Source: CAWEDP01 sp963807925
Lineage (GTDB): Bacteria; Acidobacteriota; Vicinamibacteria; Vicinamibacterales; CAVVIG01
NCBI GenBank assembly: GCA_963807925.1
Contig: CAWEDP010000003.1
Coordinates: 434,001 to 498,000, forward strand
Reading direction: 5' to 3'
DNA: 64,000 nt
Position 1 is the stretch's first letter. Each line of letters starts with the position of its first letter. This document shows positions 1-8,633 of this stretch, in pieces. Under the pieces are notes generated by a model. It was given only the letters and a program-made list of their open reading frames with translations. It was not told the origin of the DNA and searched no databases. The position numbers and the translations under genes are program-made.

Positions 1-565
1 GTCCAGGCTCATCCTGCTTGTACCCGATCACGATCGCCGGACGACCTTCAACGATGCAGGCCATCCCCTGAAACGACGGAGCCGGCGATACGTCCAACGG
101 GATGACCGGAATGTTTCGCGTCCAGAGATCGCGTAGAACCTCGCCGAGCTGCATCGCAGATCCTGGCCGGGCGATCGTCTCTCGCCACGCCAATCCGTTC
201 TGTGGCAGCGTCTGCGGCGGGAGCGCGTCTCGAAGATTGCGGACCGTCGCAGACGCAACCTGAATCGCGACATGAATCGCAGCCGACAACCGATTGCGGC
301 TCATGTCTCGAACACGTCTCAGTTGAGCCGCGGGGTAGGCGAGTGGCGCCAGGGCTATGCTGGGGTCAGACACCGCCTCAAGCGAAGTGCCGAGGAAGCG
401 CGCGACTCGGAACTCGAAGTCTTGCACGAGCGTCGGATCGTCCGCGCAGGTGTCATCCCACCAGTCCGGCAGCAGCGCGGCGTGGACGAAGTCCCTGCTG
501 AATCCGGCCCTCGTCAGGCGCTGGAGCAGCGTCCTGAAAGTTCGCGTTTCCGTCGATGCAGGCAC
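1..565 (-). CDS. ImmA/IrrE-like (peptidase M78 family) protein, C-terminus outside window
   Basis: The minus strand is open from 703 to the window edge. A GTG at 565 preceded by GGAGG (spacing about 12) is the preferred start; an ATG at 682 is the alternative. The visible 188 residues include a helical N-terminal part containing LPDWWDD and FEFRVARFLG, and then RNIPVIPLDV and ACIVEGRPAIVIGYKQDEPG. This resembles the segment that precedes the HExxH zinc site in ImmA/IrrE proteases, which cleave phage or stress repressors. The HExxH itself would lie beyond base 1, so the catalytic residues cannot be checked. The gene begins just after the stop of the broken integrase (701-703) and reads the same way, which suggests it belongs to the same former mobile element. 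Family assignment is by pattern only. Confidence 0.6.
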   Translation of the reverse strand, partial: MPASTETRTFRTLLQRLTRAGFSRDFVHAALLPDWWDDTCADDPTLVQDFEFRVARFLGTSLEAVSDPSIALAPLAYPAAQLRRVRDMSRNRLSAAIHVAIQVASATVRNLRDALPPQTLPQNGLAWRETIARPGSAMQLGEVLRDLWTRNIPVIPLDVSPAPSFQGMACIVEGRPAIVIGYKQDEPG

Positions 566-700
566 GTTCGCTGTCGACCTCCGGGGGTGACTGTTATGGC
601 CAAGGAGCTGACGGTGGCGGCCGCAACCGCACAGCAGCTTCTCCCATTCTACCGACTCGCGGCGTCCACGGTTGCCGCCCATCGGATCTTCGCTGCAGGA

Positions 701-1965
701 CTATGCCCAGATCCGGCGGACCTCTGCCTCGAACTGCTCCTGCCTCGCCTTGACCCACGGCGCGTAATGCCGTTCGGTGATTTTGATCGAGCTGTGACCA
801 AGCAGCTTGGACACGCTGTCGAGCGAGACGCCCTTAAGCAGCAGCGACACCGCGAACGTGTCGCGGAATCGATGGGGATGGCAGTTCGCGACGGGGGGTC
901 AGCCGTCGTGACCAACCTTCTTGAACACGCGGTCCCAGCTCTTGACCATGCTTTCTGGCTGGCTCGTGCCGTCGTAGAAGAAGTAGTCGGTCGTTGTCGT
1001 TCGGCGACCGCGTTCAAGCTTCTGCCACGATATCCTGCGGCAGCGGACAGTAGACCGGCGTGCCCGTCTTCTGCTGGTAGAGGAAAAGCTTGTCGTCCTT
1101 CAGGCGCGTCCGTTCGAGGCACGCGGCGTCCTGGATCCGAAGCCCCGAGTATCGAAGCAGGAGGATCATCGCGCTCGATACGCGGACCGTAACGTGCCCG
1201 AAGGCCACCAGCTGCTCAGCGGCCTTCAGCAGGTCCGATCGACTTCCTCGTCCGTGAACGGGAGGGTAGGGCGATGGGTCACTTTCGTTGGCTTGAGCGC
1301 GGACGCGGGATTTCGATCAATCCAGCCGGAATCGAGGCAGAAGCGACAAGAACGCGCGGAGGTACTCCAGTCGCTTGGCAGCCGACAGCGGCGAGTACTT
1401 CCAACCATGCCTGAAATCACGGAGGTGCTCGACGGTCAGCTCGCGCAGATGCCGGTAGCCCTTTCGCTTTGCAGAACGGCAGCAGCTTCCCCTCGAGCAA
1501 CTCCCGTCGCTTCTTGATCGTGGTCGGGGCAAGATTGCGGGTTTTGGCTTCTTCGAGGAACTTCTGGACCGCCACAGCGACGTCCGGGAGTTCCGGCTTG
1601 AGAACGCCGATTCGGCCCGACGCCTGCCACTGGTGAACGCTGGTCGATGCGGCCGTCCAGTTGGCGGTGTTCATGCTGCGACGGATGGTCTCGCCGCCGA
1701 TCGAACCTTGGACCCAGATCGGGCACTGGCATCGGGTCCATTGGTTGCCCTTGGCGACATGGGCGCAAGTGCTGAGGTGTCGGCGGTACAGAGCGCAGCG
1801 CCCCCTGAGGCATGCTTCCGAGGGTACCATAGACCTCAAAGTGCGTACGAGTTTTGTACGAGCATCCAAGGATTCTGTGGTTTCTATAGATTCAATAGCG
1901 CCAGTTTTGTGAATATCTGAGTGGCTCGATTTGTGAGTAGATACGAATCCCACCCTCTCCGCCAA
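701..1965 (-). pseudogene. Tyrosine recombinase/integrase, frameshifted
   Basis: Pieces of one integrase lie in successive frames on the minus strand. The N-terminal part has a Cys/His cluster (CALYRRH...CAHVAKG...RCQCPIWVQG), next comes the core-binding region (HLRELTVEHLRDF, DSGWIDRNPAS), then the catalytic Arg segment RYSGLRIQD, then HPHRFRDTFA and LLGHSSIKITERHY, which carry the other catalytic Arg, the His and the nucleophilic Tyr. Reading through requires removing one base near 1459, 1339 and 1014 and adding one near 1245. There is also an in-frame TGA at 899-901. All catalytic motifs can still be read, so decay is recent or some shifts are sequence errors. The Cys-rich N-terminus is a hallmark I recall from acidobacterial chromosomal integrases. 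The start is uncertain; recognisable homology begins near 1815. Confidence 0.85.
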
Positions 1966-2253
1966 CTCTCGATCCTTTGTTTTTAATAGTTTAGCCAGGC
2001 ATAGTGGTTCTCGCGTGCGGTGGCGTGCAACCCCTCTCGATCTTCGCCTGTTCCTTCGCCATCAAGATCGCCAAGAAATGGGCTGTTTGAGCCAGGTGGT
2101 TCTCTGTCAGGCCACGTGGGTGCATAGTTACACCTACGTGGCCATGCACCCTGGCGAGACCGGTCAGTCCCGCGTGAGCAGGGTTCGTGAACACGCTGAC
2201 GCTGGGAACGCGTCTTCTCCCGTGTGTGTGACGCGTCGTGGGACAATGGACAC

Positions 2254-2481
2254 ATGCCGAACGCCACGATCAATGTCGATGCCGCGCTGAAGGCGCGACT
2301 CGCCGATCTCGTGGGTCAGACGGGCCAACGCGTTGACGAGTTCGTCGAAGTCCTCCTTCGTAGGATAGCCGATGCGGACGTGCATTTCGAGCGCGGCGTG
2401 CCGGTCTTTCCGCGGCGCCCCGGAGCACCTACGCTCTCGGTTGAAGACGTTGAACGCCTCGCCGACGGCACGGGCGAATAG
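2254..2481 (+). CDS. Small ribbon-helix-helix-like antitoxin candidate
   Basis: This 75-residue protein starts at ATG 2254; an upstream in-frame start at 2224 looks less likely. The N-terminus (ATINVDAALKARLADLV, then a helix through RVDEFVEVLLRR) fits a CopG/RHH-like strand-helix-helix. The tail SVEDVERLADG is common in small antitoxins. The stop TAG is followed directly by the ATG of the mntA-like gene at 2482, so the two are translationally linked. It may be an extra regulator of the MntA/HepT pair or the orphan antitoxin of a lost toxin. No toxin of its own is visible. Confidence 0.55.
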   Translation: MPNATINVDAALKARLADLVGQTGQRVDEFVEVLLRRIADADVHFERGVPVFPRRPGAPTLSVEDVERLADGTGE

Positions 2482-2802
2482 ATGACGACCGTGAAGAAGA
2501 AGCCAAGCCTGACGCGGGCAAGCATCCTGAAGGCCCTGCGCGAGCATGAGGACTTGCTCCGAAGATATTCCGTCAAGCGGCTCGGCTTGTTCGGCTCGTA
2601 TGCCCGCGGCCAGCAAAAGAGAGGCAGCGATGTCGATTTTCTCGTCGACTTCGAGAGGCCGACGTACGACAATTTCATCGATCTGACCTTCTCGCTGGAG
2701 CGTCTGTTCCGCCGCAAGGTGGGACTCGTGACCAGCCGCAGCCTCAATCCTCACGTCAAGCCGTTCGTCGAGCACGAGGTCGCCTGGCATGAAGTCCGAT
2801 GA
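2482..2802 (+). CDS. mntA: MntA-like minimal nucleotidyltransferase (antitoxin)
   Basis: The 106-residue protein has the minimal nucleotidyltransferase signature: GLFGSYARG near residues 37-45, then SDVDFLVDF near 50-58, giving the GSx10DxD active site. MntA proteins neutralise the HepT RNase by AMPylating a Tyr in its RX4HXY motif (established for this family). The gene follows the RHH-like gene without a gap and overlaps the hepT start at 2789 by 14 bases, the usual mntA-hepT layout. It appears full length and intact, unlike its partner. Confidence 0.88.
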   Translation: MTTVKKKPSLTRASILKALREHEDLLRRYSVKRLGLFGSYARGQQKRGSDVDFLVDFERPTYDNFIDLTFSLERLFRRKVGLVTSRSLNPHVKPFVEHEVAWHEVR

Positions 2803-3076
2803 GGTCTTCCTCCGGCACATTCTTGACGAGCTCGACTTCTTACTGAAACGAACAGGCGGCATCGATTTCGACGCGTTCGTCGCAGACGACGTGCTGAAAA
2901 GGGCGTCCGCGCGGAGCCTTGAGATCATCGGCGAAGCCGTCAAGAACGTCTCGCCGCAACTCCGGAAGAAGCACAAAGACGTCGAGTGGACAAAGATCGC
3001 TGGTCTCAGGGACAAGCTGATCCATGGCTATTTCGATGTCGACCTGGCGAACGTCCATTGTTCGCCGACTCGATGA
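2789..3076 (+). CDS. hepT: HepT-like HEPN RNase toxin, C-terminally truncated
   Basis: The protein has the HepT/DUF86 pattern SLEIIGEAVKNVSPQLR and the HEPN catalytic motif RDKLIHGY (RX4HXY) near residues 74-81, so the RNase site and the AMPylated Tyr are present. Family members usually continue about 25-30 residues past HGYF. Here homology stops after DVDLANV and the last residues (HCSPTR) run into DNA that on the other strand encodes the end of a helicase fragment. The last C-terminal helix, which helps dimerisation, is therefore missing. The toxin may be inactive, or the MntA may now be kept for other reasons. The start overlaps mntA. Confidence 0.8.
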   Translation: MKSDEVFLRHILDELDFLLKRTGGIDFDAFVADDVLKRASARSLEIIGEAVKNVSPQLRKKHKDVEWTKIAGLRDKLIHGYFDVDLANVHCSPTR

Positions 3077-4035
3077 CATCGTCGCAGATGCGACGGTTGC
3101 GCACCTGGTCTTCGACCAGTTCCTGGTAAAGCGTCTGGAACTCCACCCGCTTGTCGGCATCAGGAGCCCTAGCCGGGTGGAACGTCGTCGGTTGCACGAG
3201 GACGAGATGCTCGAATGTTCGCGCGGCTGCCTGTGCCCTCGCGTTCACTCGATGCCGGACCGGTCCGCATTGCATGAAGATGATGGGATGGTGCCCGTCC
3301 TTGCGTGCAACGGTCGCCGACAGCCCTACGACGAATCGGGCCTTGGCTGGGCGCGCGCACAGCTCGAAGCTGTGGGCCGACAGGTGATGACACTCGTCAA
3401 CGATCAGATGGCCGTACTCGGCCACGCGGTCATCAACCACGCCCTTCCTGACGAGACTCTGAATGACGGCGACGTCGAGCAGCCCGGTCGGCCGGCTTCG
3501 GCCGCCGCCAATGCGACCAATCGACTTGGCGGGCACGCCGAGGAACGTCGAGAGCCGCTCGATCCACTGGTCGAGCAGTTGACGCCGATGGACGATCACG
3601 AGCGTGCTCACGCCGCGCCGGGCGATGAGCCAGGCGGCGATTACTGTCTTGCCAAACGCCGTCGTGGCGGCAGCACGCCCGCGTCGTGTGCCGGCATCGC
3701 GTTTGCCGCCTCCGTCTGCTCGGCCCGCAGCTCGCCTTGAAAGGTCACGTCGAGAGGGCGGCCGGCGTAGCGCTCATCGCGAATGGCCACGCGAATGCTC
3801 AAGTCACTCAGGGTCTGGCGAACGTCGTCGAGGCATCCGCGCGGCAGGCCGATGTGATGTGGGTGGTCTTCAGCGCAGGCAATGACGCGCGGTTTGTCGT
3901 AGGTGGACAATCGCATGGCCTGCGCCCGGTAGAACTCGGGATTCTGAAAGGCCGCCAGGCGGAGCAGCCGGTTTCGGAGACCCGGACGCAACCCGTCCGT
4001 GGCGATGTAAATCTGAGATGTCGTCGCCCAGCAGC
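3047..4035 (-). pseudogene. Internal fragment of an SF2 DEAD/DEAH helicase
   Basis: Minus-strand homology begins near 4035 (IYIATDGLRPGLRNRLL) and runs through NPEFYRAQAMRLS, a Walker A region AATTAFGKTVIAAWLIA, VIVHRRQLLDQW, the DECH box (VDECHHLSAHSFEL) and motif III-like GLSATVARKDG. A frameshift near 3672, just before the Walker A, needs one base added to restore the frame. The fragment ends at about 3047 after ICDDVIESANNGRSP, before the C-terminal helicase domain motifs V/VI. The N-terminus is also missing. It is bracketed by HepT remnants on both sides, so it is a dead internal piece of a larger helicase. Confidence 0.85.
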
Positions 4036-4049
4036 GGGCGAAGAACGGC

Positions 4050-4262
4050 GACGAACTCTGGAACCTTGCGAGCGGCAGCCTCGCCGATAACCAACACCCG
4101 CCGCTCGACCGCGGCCCGCTTCTCGTCGTTGGCCGCGAACGCGTCGAACGTGACGCCGTCGGCGTAGCGGAGGGTGGCGTCGCCGGCGGCGACCATGTCC
4201 GCGATGCACGGCAAAGCGTCAAGCGACACGGATGAGGTCCTGCTCGATGAGCGGACGAACGG
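4050..4262 (-). pseudogene. Remnant of a second MntA/HepT pair
   Basis: From about 4262 the minus strand encodes the tail of a nucleotidyltransferase antitoxin (GLKPPVRPLIEQDLIRVA, then TGA). A GTG at 4229 overlaps this tail and starts a HepT/DUF86-like N-terminus (MSLDALPCIADM, FAANDEKRAAVERRVLVIGEAA). The similarity stops after about 60 residues and passes into the helicase fragment in another frame. The HEPN RX4HXY motif is absent, so no toxin can be made. This is a second, differently oriented MntA/HepT system and not a copy of the pair at 2482-3076. Confidence 0.65.
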
Positions 4263-4482
4263 GTGGCTTGAGTCCCCAGGCCATCGCTAGGAAGCGACGT
4301 GAAGATCCGCGCACGCGGCCAAGGGGGCGTGCCCGCGTGATGGTCGCCGGGGAGTCGCGTCGACCAAGCGATCTCGCCGTTGACCGGTCTGCCTACTGGC
4401 CACGCGACAGCGTGGCCGATACACTCCGAGCTCACGTCTTATCAGGGGGCGAGGAGGCTGGTTGTCGCGAGGCGACCGGTCG

Positions 4483-4755
4483 TCAGCGCAGACAGAGAAG
4501 CTGTCGAAGAGTCCTTCGCGTCGCTGGTTTTCGGCTCGTGATGTAGCCGATGATTTCGTACTGATTAAACAGCTGCCAGATTGCCGCAAGAAATCTGGGG
4601 AGTTCCTCGGCGAAGTTGGGGTCGGCCTTCGCTGCATCAGCGAACATCATCAGCTTTTCGCCAATCAAGTAGTCGAGCGCACTCTTCGCCCCGAAGCGTC
4701 GCTTGATTGCTTTGGTGGCTCTGCACTGCTCGATCCACACCTTCTCGAACTGCAT
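4483..4755 (-). CDS. Conserved hypothetical protein
   Basis: A 90-residue protein starting at ATG 4755 (MQFEKVWIEQC). It is predicted all-helical and has the pattern WIEQC..T..I...FG...AL.YL.GEK, then FAEELPRF.A.I...F. I have seen this shape in small uncharacterised proteins of environmental bacteria but know no function. The upstream in-frame extension to 4941 lacks protein-like composition. Family members often continue past the EIIGYI segment, so this one may be a little short. No strong ribosome binding site was found. Confidence 0.55.
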   Translation of the reverse strand: MQFEKVWIEQCRATKAIKRRFGAKSALDYLIGEKLMMFADAAKADPNFAEELPRFLAAIWQLFNQYEIIGYITSRKPATRRTLRQLLCLR

Positions 4756-4927
4756 GCCGGCAATATAGCGCCGCAGGGACATGTGTGCAATGGTCTGGCG
4801 ATCAGAACACTCTGCCGCTCCATTCGTTCGGCGCGGCGTGTGAAAGAATAGGTTCCGTACACCAGCTATGTTCGACAGCGGAAAGACGGGAAGAGTTGAT
4901 ACGCAGCGCCGGTCATCACAGCCCAAC

Positions 4928-7492
4928 ATGACCGCGACCACCGAGAGCGAGACCTATCAGACGCTGCTCGGGCGCGCACAGCGGCGGACTGGCGGCGTGC
5001 CGGCCGAGAAGATCGTGCGCCACGTCCTGTCGGTCACGCAGGGCGGCGACTGGCCGGTCCAACGCGAGGCGTTCGACGCGGTGCTTCGCCGCTGCGCGTC
5101 CGCCCGCGCGGACGAGATTCGGATCGTCGGACGGCCACGCGGCCGGGTGTTGGGCCTGTACGCGACCCGGCGCCGCGGGTCGCGCGCACGTCCGTACCGC
5201 ACACTGCTCCGGCGCATCGAGCCGCTGGACGGCAGTTGCGAGTGCCCCGATTTTCTCCGGAACTCGCTGGGGTTGTGCAAGCACCTCGTCGCCGTCCTCG
5301 AGGACGTGGTCTCGAAGCGGCATCGCGTCGACAATGAGAGCGAGACGACTCGGGCGCCTTTGCGCTGGGATCCGGTTCGTCCGCTCACCGGCCCAGGCGA
5401 CTGGTTGGCGCGCGTTCGCTGGGTCGGCGGAGCACCGGGCCGCGGTCTGCGGGACTGGTTGCGTCCAGCAAACGGACACGGTTGGACGGTCGCGGTTCCC
5501 GACGCGACGCTGCAGCGGCTGGCCCTGGTGGACCGCTTGCTCGCCGCGCTTCGCGCCGGCGACGGCGAGCCCGCACTGTACGTGCTGCTAAAGGACGAGC
5601 GCGCGCGACTCGCGCGCCAGAAGCAGACCCCGGACGCGCGGAAGCAGCTGCACCGGGCACTGCGGACCCTCAAACAATCGCTTTACGCCTATCAACGCGA
5701 AGGAGTGGAGCGGTTCTTCGCGCGGGGTCGCCTGCTCCTGGCCGACGACATGGGTCTCGGCAAGACCGCGCAGGCGATCGCCGCCTGCCACGCCCTCTGG
5801 CACACCGGCCGCGTCCGGCGCGGCCTTCTCGTCGTTCCCGCCGCGCTCAAGCCGCAGTGGCTTCGTGAGTGGCAGGCCTTCACTGACACTCCAGCCGCGG
5901 TCGTCGAGGGAACGCCCGCCGAGCGCCGCGTCGCGTTCGAGGCGTGTCGGCGCGGATTCCTCCTGGTGAATTACGAACAGCTCATTCGCGACGTCGACGT
6001 CGTTCGCGAGTGGACGCCGGACATCGTCGTGCTTGACGAAGCCCAGCGGATCAAGAACTGGGCGACCAAGACCGCGCTGACCGTGAAGCGCCTGGAACCC
6101 CTCTTTCGTCTGGTGCTGACCGGCACACCGATGGAGAACCGGCTCGATGAGCTTGCGTCGATCGTCGAGTGGGTCGACGACTTCGCGCTGGAGCCAAAGT
6201 GGCGCCTGGCTGCGTGGCACACCACGCCGGTGGATGGAAAGACAGAGATCGGCGGCGCCCGGAACCTCGAAACGTTGCGGACCCGTCTGGCTGCCTGCAT
6301 GCTCCGACGCGTGCGGCGCGAGGTGCTGTCGCAGTTGCCCGCGCGGACCGAGGCGCGCATTCCCATCGAGATGACGGCCGAACAGATCGACGAGCACGAC
6401 GCCCTCAACCTGCCGGTCGCGCAGATCCTCGGCCGCGCGAAGCGGCGGCCGCTCGCGCAAGCGGAGTTCTTGCGGCTGATGACGCTGCTCACCACGCAGC
6501 GCATCATCGCTAACGGCCTGGCCCAGTTGCGCTTCGAGCAGATCTGGCCCGACTTGTCACGGATCGAGCGGCCGACGGACTCCACACTGCGGGGGCTGGC
6601 GAGTCCGAAGCTGGTGGAGTTACGCGAGCTGATTGGCCAGCTTGCCTTGGTCGAAGGGCGTAAGGTGGTGGTGTTCAGCCAGTGGAGGCGGATGCTCCGG
6701 CTCGCGCATTGGGCGACGCGCCACCAGCTTGAGCGCGAGGACGTGAGATCGGCGTTCTTCACCGGCGCGGAGGGCCAGAAACGGCGCACGCAGAACCTGG
6801 TGGACTTCCACGACGACCCCACCTGCCGCGTTCTGTTTGCGACCGACGCGGGCGGCGTCGGCCTCAACCTGCAACGAGCCGCAAGCGCCTGCATCAACAT
6901 CGAGCTTCCCTGGAATCCCGCGGTGCTCGAGCAGCGCATCGGCCGGATCCACCGGATCGGACAGCGCCGCCCGATTGACGTGTACAACCTGGTGAGCGAG
7001 CCCGGGATTGAGTCGCGGATCGCGGATCTCGTCGGGTCCAAGAAGGCATTCTTCACCGGACTGTTCGATGGGACGAGCGACGAGGTCGCCTTCGAGCGTT
7101 CCGGAGGCTTTCTCTCCCGCATCGAGCGCATCGTTGCGCCGGCGATCTCGCCCGCTCCGGCCCGCCCCGAGGACGTCAGTGTTCCAGAGGACGATGGCGC
7201 GGAGCGCGAGTTCGAAGCGGTCGTGGCGGCGGCGGACGAGTCGCGCGACCCCCCAGGCGCAGCCGCCGCAGGGCAGGAGTTGGTCCCATCGAACGGTGAA
7301 ATCCAGCGGCTCATTTCAGGTCTGCGTGTTCAGCACACCGCCGGTGGCGGGCTGGTCATCGAGGCGCCGCCCGAAATCGCGTCGACGCTGGCAGCGCTGT
7401 TCGCGGGGATGGCGCAGCTGCTCCGGTCCGCCGCGGCATCGCCGGTGATAGGCGAGATCCGGGTGGGCAGTCATGACGATCGCAGCAGGTGA
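4928..7492 (+). CDS. SNF2-family helicase with SWIM zinc finger
   Basis: An 854-residue SNF2/Swi2-type ATPase, starting at ATG 4928 where protein-like sequence begins (an alternative ATG is at 4868). A SWIM zinc finger (CECPDFL...GLCKH) sits near residues 103-118. The helicase core follows: Walker A ADDMGLGKT near 270, DEAQ box VVLDEAQRIKNW near 368, LTGTPMENR near 397, then the C-terminal lobe with VFSQWRR near 581, TDAGGVGLNLQ near 638 and GRIHRIGQ near 671. All motifs are intact. Such proteins remodel protein-DNA complexes, often at RNA polymerase or in DNA repair. It is the only large intact gene in the accessory region and has no obvious operon partner. A role in defence is possible but unsupported. 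Confidence 0.93.
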   Translation: MTATTESETYQTLLGRAQRRTGGVPAEKIVRHVLSVTQGGDWPVQREAFDAVLRRCASARADEIRIVGRPRGRVLGLYATRRRGSRARPYRTLLRRIEPLDGSCECPDFLRNSLGLCKHLVAVLEDVVSKRHRVDNESETTRAPLRWDPVRPLTGPGDWLARVRWVGGAPGRGLRDWLRPANGHGWTVAVPDATLQRLALVDRLLAALRAGDGEPALYVLLKDERARLARQKQTPDARKQLHRALRTLKQSLYAYQREGVERFFARGRLLLADDMGLGKTAQAIAACHALWHTGRVRRGLLVVPAALKPQWLREWQAFTDTPAAVVEGTPAERRVAFEACRRGFLLVNYEQLIRDVDVVREWTPDIVVLDEAQRIKNWATKTALTVKRLEPLFRLVLTGTPMENRLDELASIVEWVDDFALEPKWRLAAWHTTPVDGKTEIGGARNLETLRTRLAACMLRRVRREVLSQLPARTEARIPIEMTAEQIDEHDALNLPVAQILGRAKRRPLAQAEFLRLMTLLTTQRIIANGLAQLRFEQIWPDLSRIERPTDSTLRGLASPKLVELRELIGQLALVEGRKVVVFSQWRRMLRLAHWATRHQLEREDVRSAFFTGAEGQKRRTQNLVDFHDDPTCRVLFATDAGGVGLNLQRAASACINIELPWNPAVLEQRIGRIHRIGQRRPIDVYNLVSEPGIESRIADLVGSKKAFFTGLFDGTSDEVAFERSGGFLSRIERIVAPAISPAPARPEDVSVPEDDGAEREFEAVVAAADESRDPPGAAAAGQELVPSNGEIQRLISGLRVQHTAGGGLVIEAPPEIASTLAALFAGMAQLLRSAAASPVIGEIRVGSHDDRSR

Positions 7493-7930
7493 GGCTCGCC
7501 TCGCCCGACGCGCGGAGCCTCGGCGAACACGGCGTGACTTGCGCGAGAGTTGGTGCGGCGTAGACGCGCCAGCGCCTCGGCCAGATTCAGGCCCTCGAAT
7601 CGGCGATCGGTGGCCGCGCGGAGGAAGCGCAGCGTGCCCATCACCGGCCATCCACGCCGGCGGGCGTCGCGGCGCCCGTCGCGCTCACCGATGAGCACAA
7701 CCGCGGAATGGGGCTCCGTCGCCAGGCGAGCGTGTCCTGCTTCCGGGTCCCAGCCCGCGCGGGATGTCGGCGACCGGACTCCCGGGTGCCTGACATCCGA
7801 GCCAAGCGGGAGGGTCGACGGCCCGTGCACGCACGTCCACGGGGGCGTGGCGATGCCGAAGTTCGTCCAGTACCCGCGGGCGGAACCAGGATCTGGCTGA
7901 AGAGCGTGGGCCGCAGATTGATGTGCCGAT
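7471..7930 (-). pseudogene. PIN-domain toxin-like gene (DUF3368 type), shattered
   Basis: Read on the minus strand, consecutive frames give LHDLILIG, INLRPTLFSQILVPP, RVLDELRHRHAPVDV, then SAVVLIGERDGRRDARRRGWPVMGTL and FEGLNLAEALARLRRTN. Together they follow the order of a DUF3368/PIN nuclease: a substrate-binding helix followed by the (D/G)ERDGRR..A...G..V.GTLG segment. At least three frameshifts are needed, and one acidic PIN residue in the usual DERxGR is Gly here. The gene is non-functional. It abuts the 3' end of the SNF2 gene (overlap near 7471-7492). Confidence 0.65.
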
Positions 7931-8024
7931 CAATATGAGATCGTGCAGCGGCGACGCGGTATGGGCGGCTCTTTCGGAAACGCGAAGACTTGACTGATAC
8001 ACGGTATCCGTATATCGTAATGCC

Positions 8025-8315
8025 ATGATCCGGTCGTTCGCGGACGCCACGACCGCGGACCTATGGGAAGAGCAAAACAGCAAGGCCGCGCGGCGAGTGC
8101 CCCGCGACATCTGGCCGATTGTGCATCGGAAGTTGACGATGCTTGACAGCGCGCAACGACTGGATGATCTGGCGGCGGTTCCCGGCAATCGCCTCGAGTC
8201 GTTGGCTGGGGACCGGAAAGGGCAGCACAGCATTCGCGTGAACCAACAGTACCGGATCACATTCCGGTGGGAGAGGCACGATGCGCACGACGTCTGTTGC
8301 GAGGACTACCACTGA
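8025..8315 (+). CDS. higB: HigB-type mRNA interferase toxin (RelE superfamily)
   Basis: A 96-residue protein starting MIRSFAD. It has the HigB/GraT-like pattern: LDDLAAVPGNRLESLAGDRKGQHSIRVNQQYRITFRW followed by ...DYH at the C-terminus. HigB cleaves mRNA on the ribosome. The toxin gene comes first and overlaps the antitoxin gene, the inverted order typical of higBA. AT-rich sequence just upstream (8000-8022) probably holds the autoregulated promoter. The gene looks intact. Confidence 0.92.
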   Translation: MIRSFADATTADLWEEQNSKAARRVPRDIWPIVHRKLTMLDSAQRLDDLAAVPGNRLESLAGDRKGQHSIRVNQQYRITFRWERHDAHDVCCEDYH

Positions 8316-8616
8316 GAGCATCCCCCGTGATGCTGCGAGCTTGGGGCCGGCGGTGCACCCTGGTGAGATCCTCCTCGAGGAGTTTCTGAAGCCGCTCGAG
8401 ATGACGCAGGCCGCCGCGGCGCAGAAGCTTGGGATGTCCACCGTACGCCTGAACGAGCTCGTGCGGGGCAAGCGTGGAGTGACCGCCGACACAGCGCTAC
8501 GGCTCGCGCAGTTCTTCAAGACGACACCGCAGTTTTGGATGCACATGCAGGCCAATTTCGACCTGAAGGCGGCGATGGTTCAACGACGCGACATGAAGCT
8601 GGCCAGGAAGGCGTAG
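8281..8616 (+). CDS. higA: HigA-type XRE antitoxin
   Basis: A 111-residue XRE-family protein. HPGEILLEEFLKPL is the hallmark N-terminal segment, followed by a helix-turn-helix (MTQAAAAQKLGMSTVRLNELVRG) and ALRLAQFFKTTPQFWMHMQ. It binds and neutralises HigB and represses the operon. The chosen ATG at 8281 lies inside higB and gives a 35-base overlap; a GTG near 8329 would shorten the N-terminus to just before the conserved part. It is intact. Confidence 0.93.
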   Translation: MRTTSVARTTTESIPRDAASLGPAVHPGEILLEEFLKPLEMTQAAAAQKLGMSTVRLNELVRGKRGVTADTALRLAQFFKTTPQFWMHMQANFDLKAAMVQRRDMKLARKA

Positions 8617-8633
8617 GCGACTGCGGAGGAGCG

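Noticed and set aside
1966..2253. A small minus-strand frame (1991-2194) upstream of the integrase
   Set aside because: The peptide has some ordered sequence but no family pattern and no start signal. Probably debris of the element; not called as a gene.
4928..7492. SNF2 helicase as part of a defence system such as DISARM
   Set aside because: No methyltransferase, DUF1998 or PLD partner is adjacent; only toxin-antitoxin fragments are nearby. SWIM-SNF2 genes are also common as stand-alone genes.
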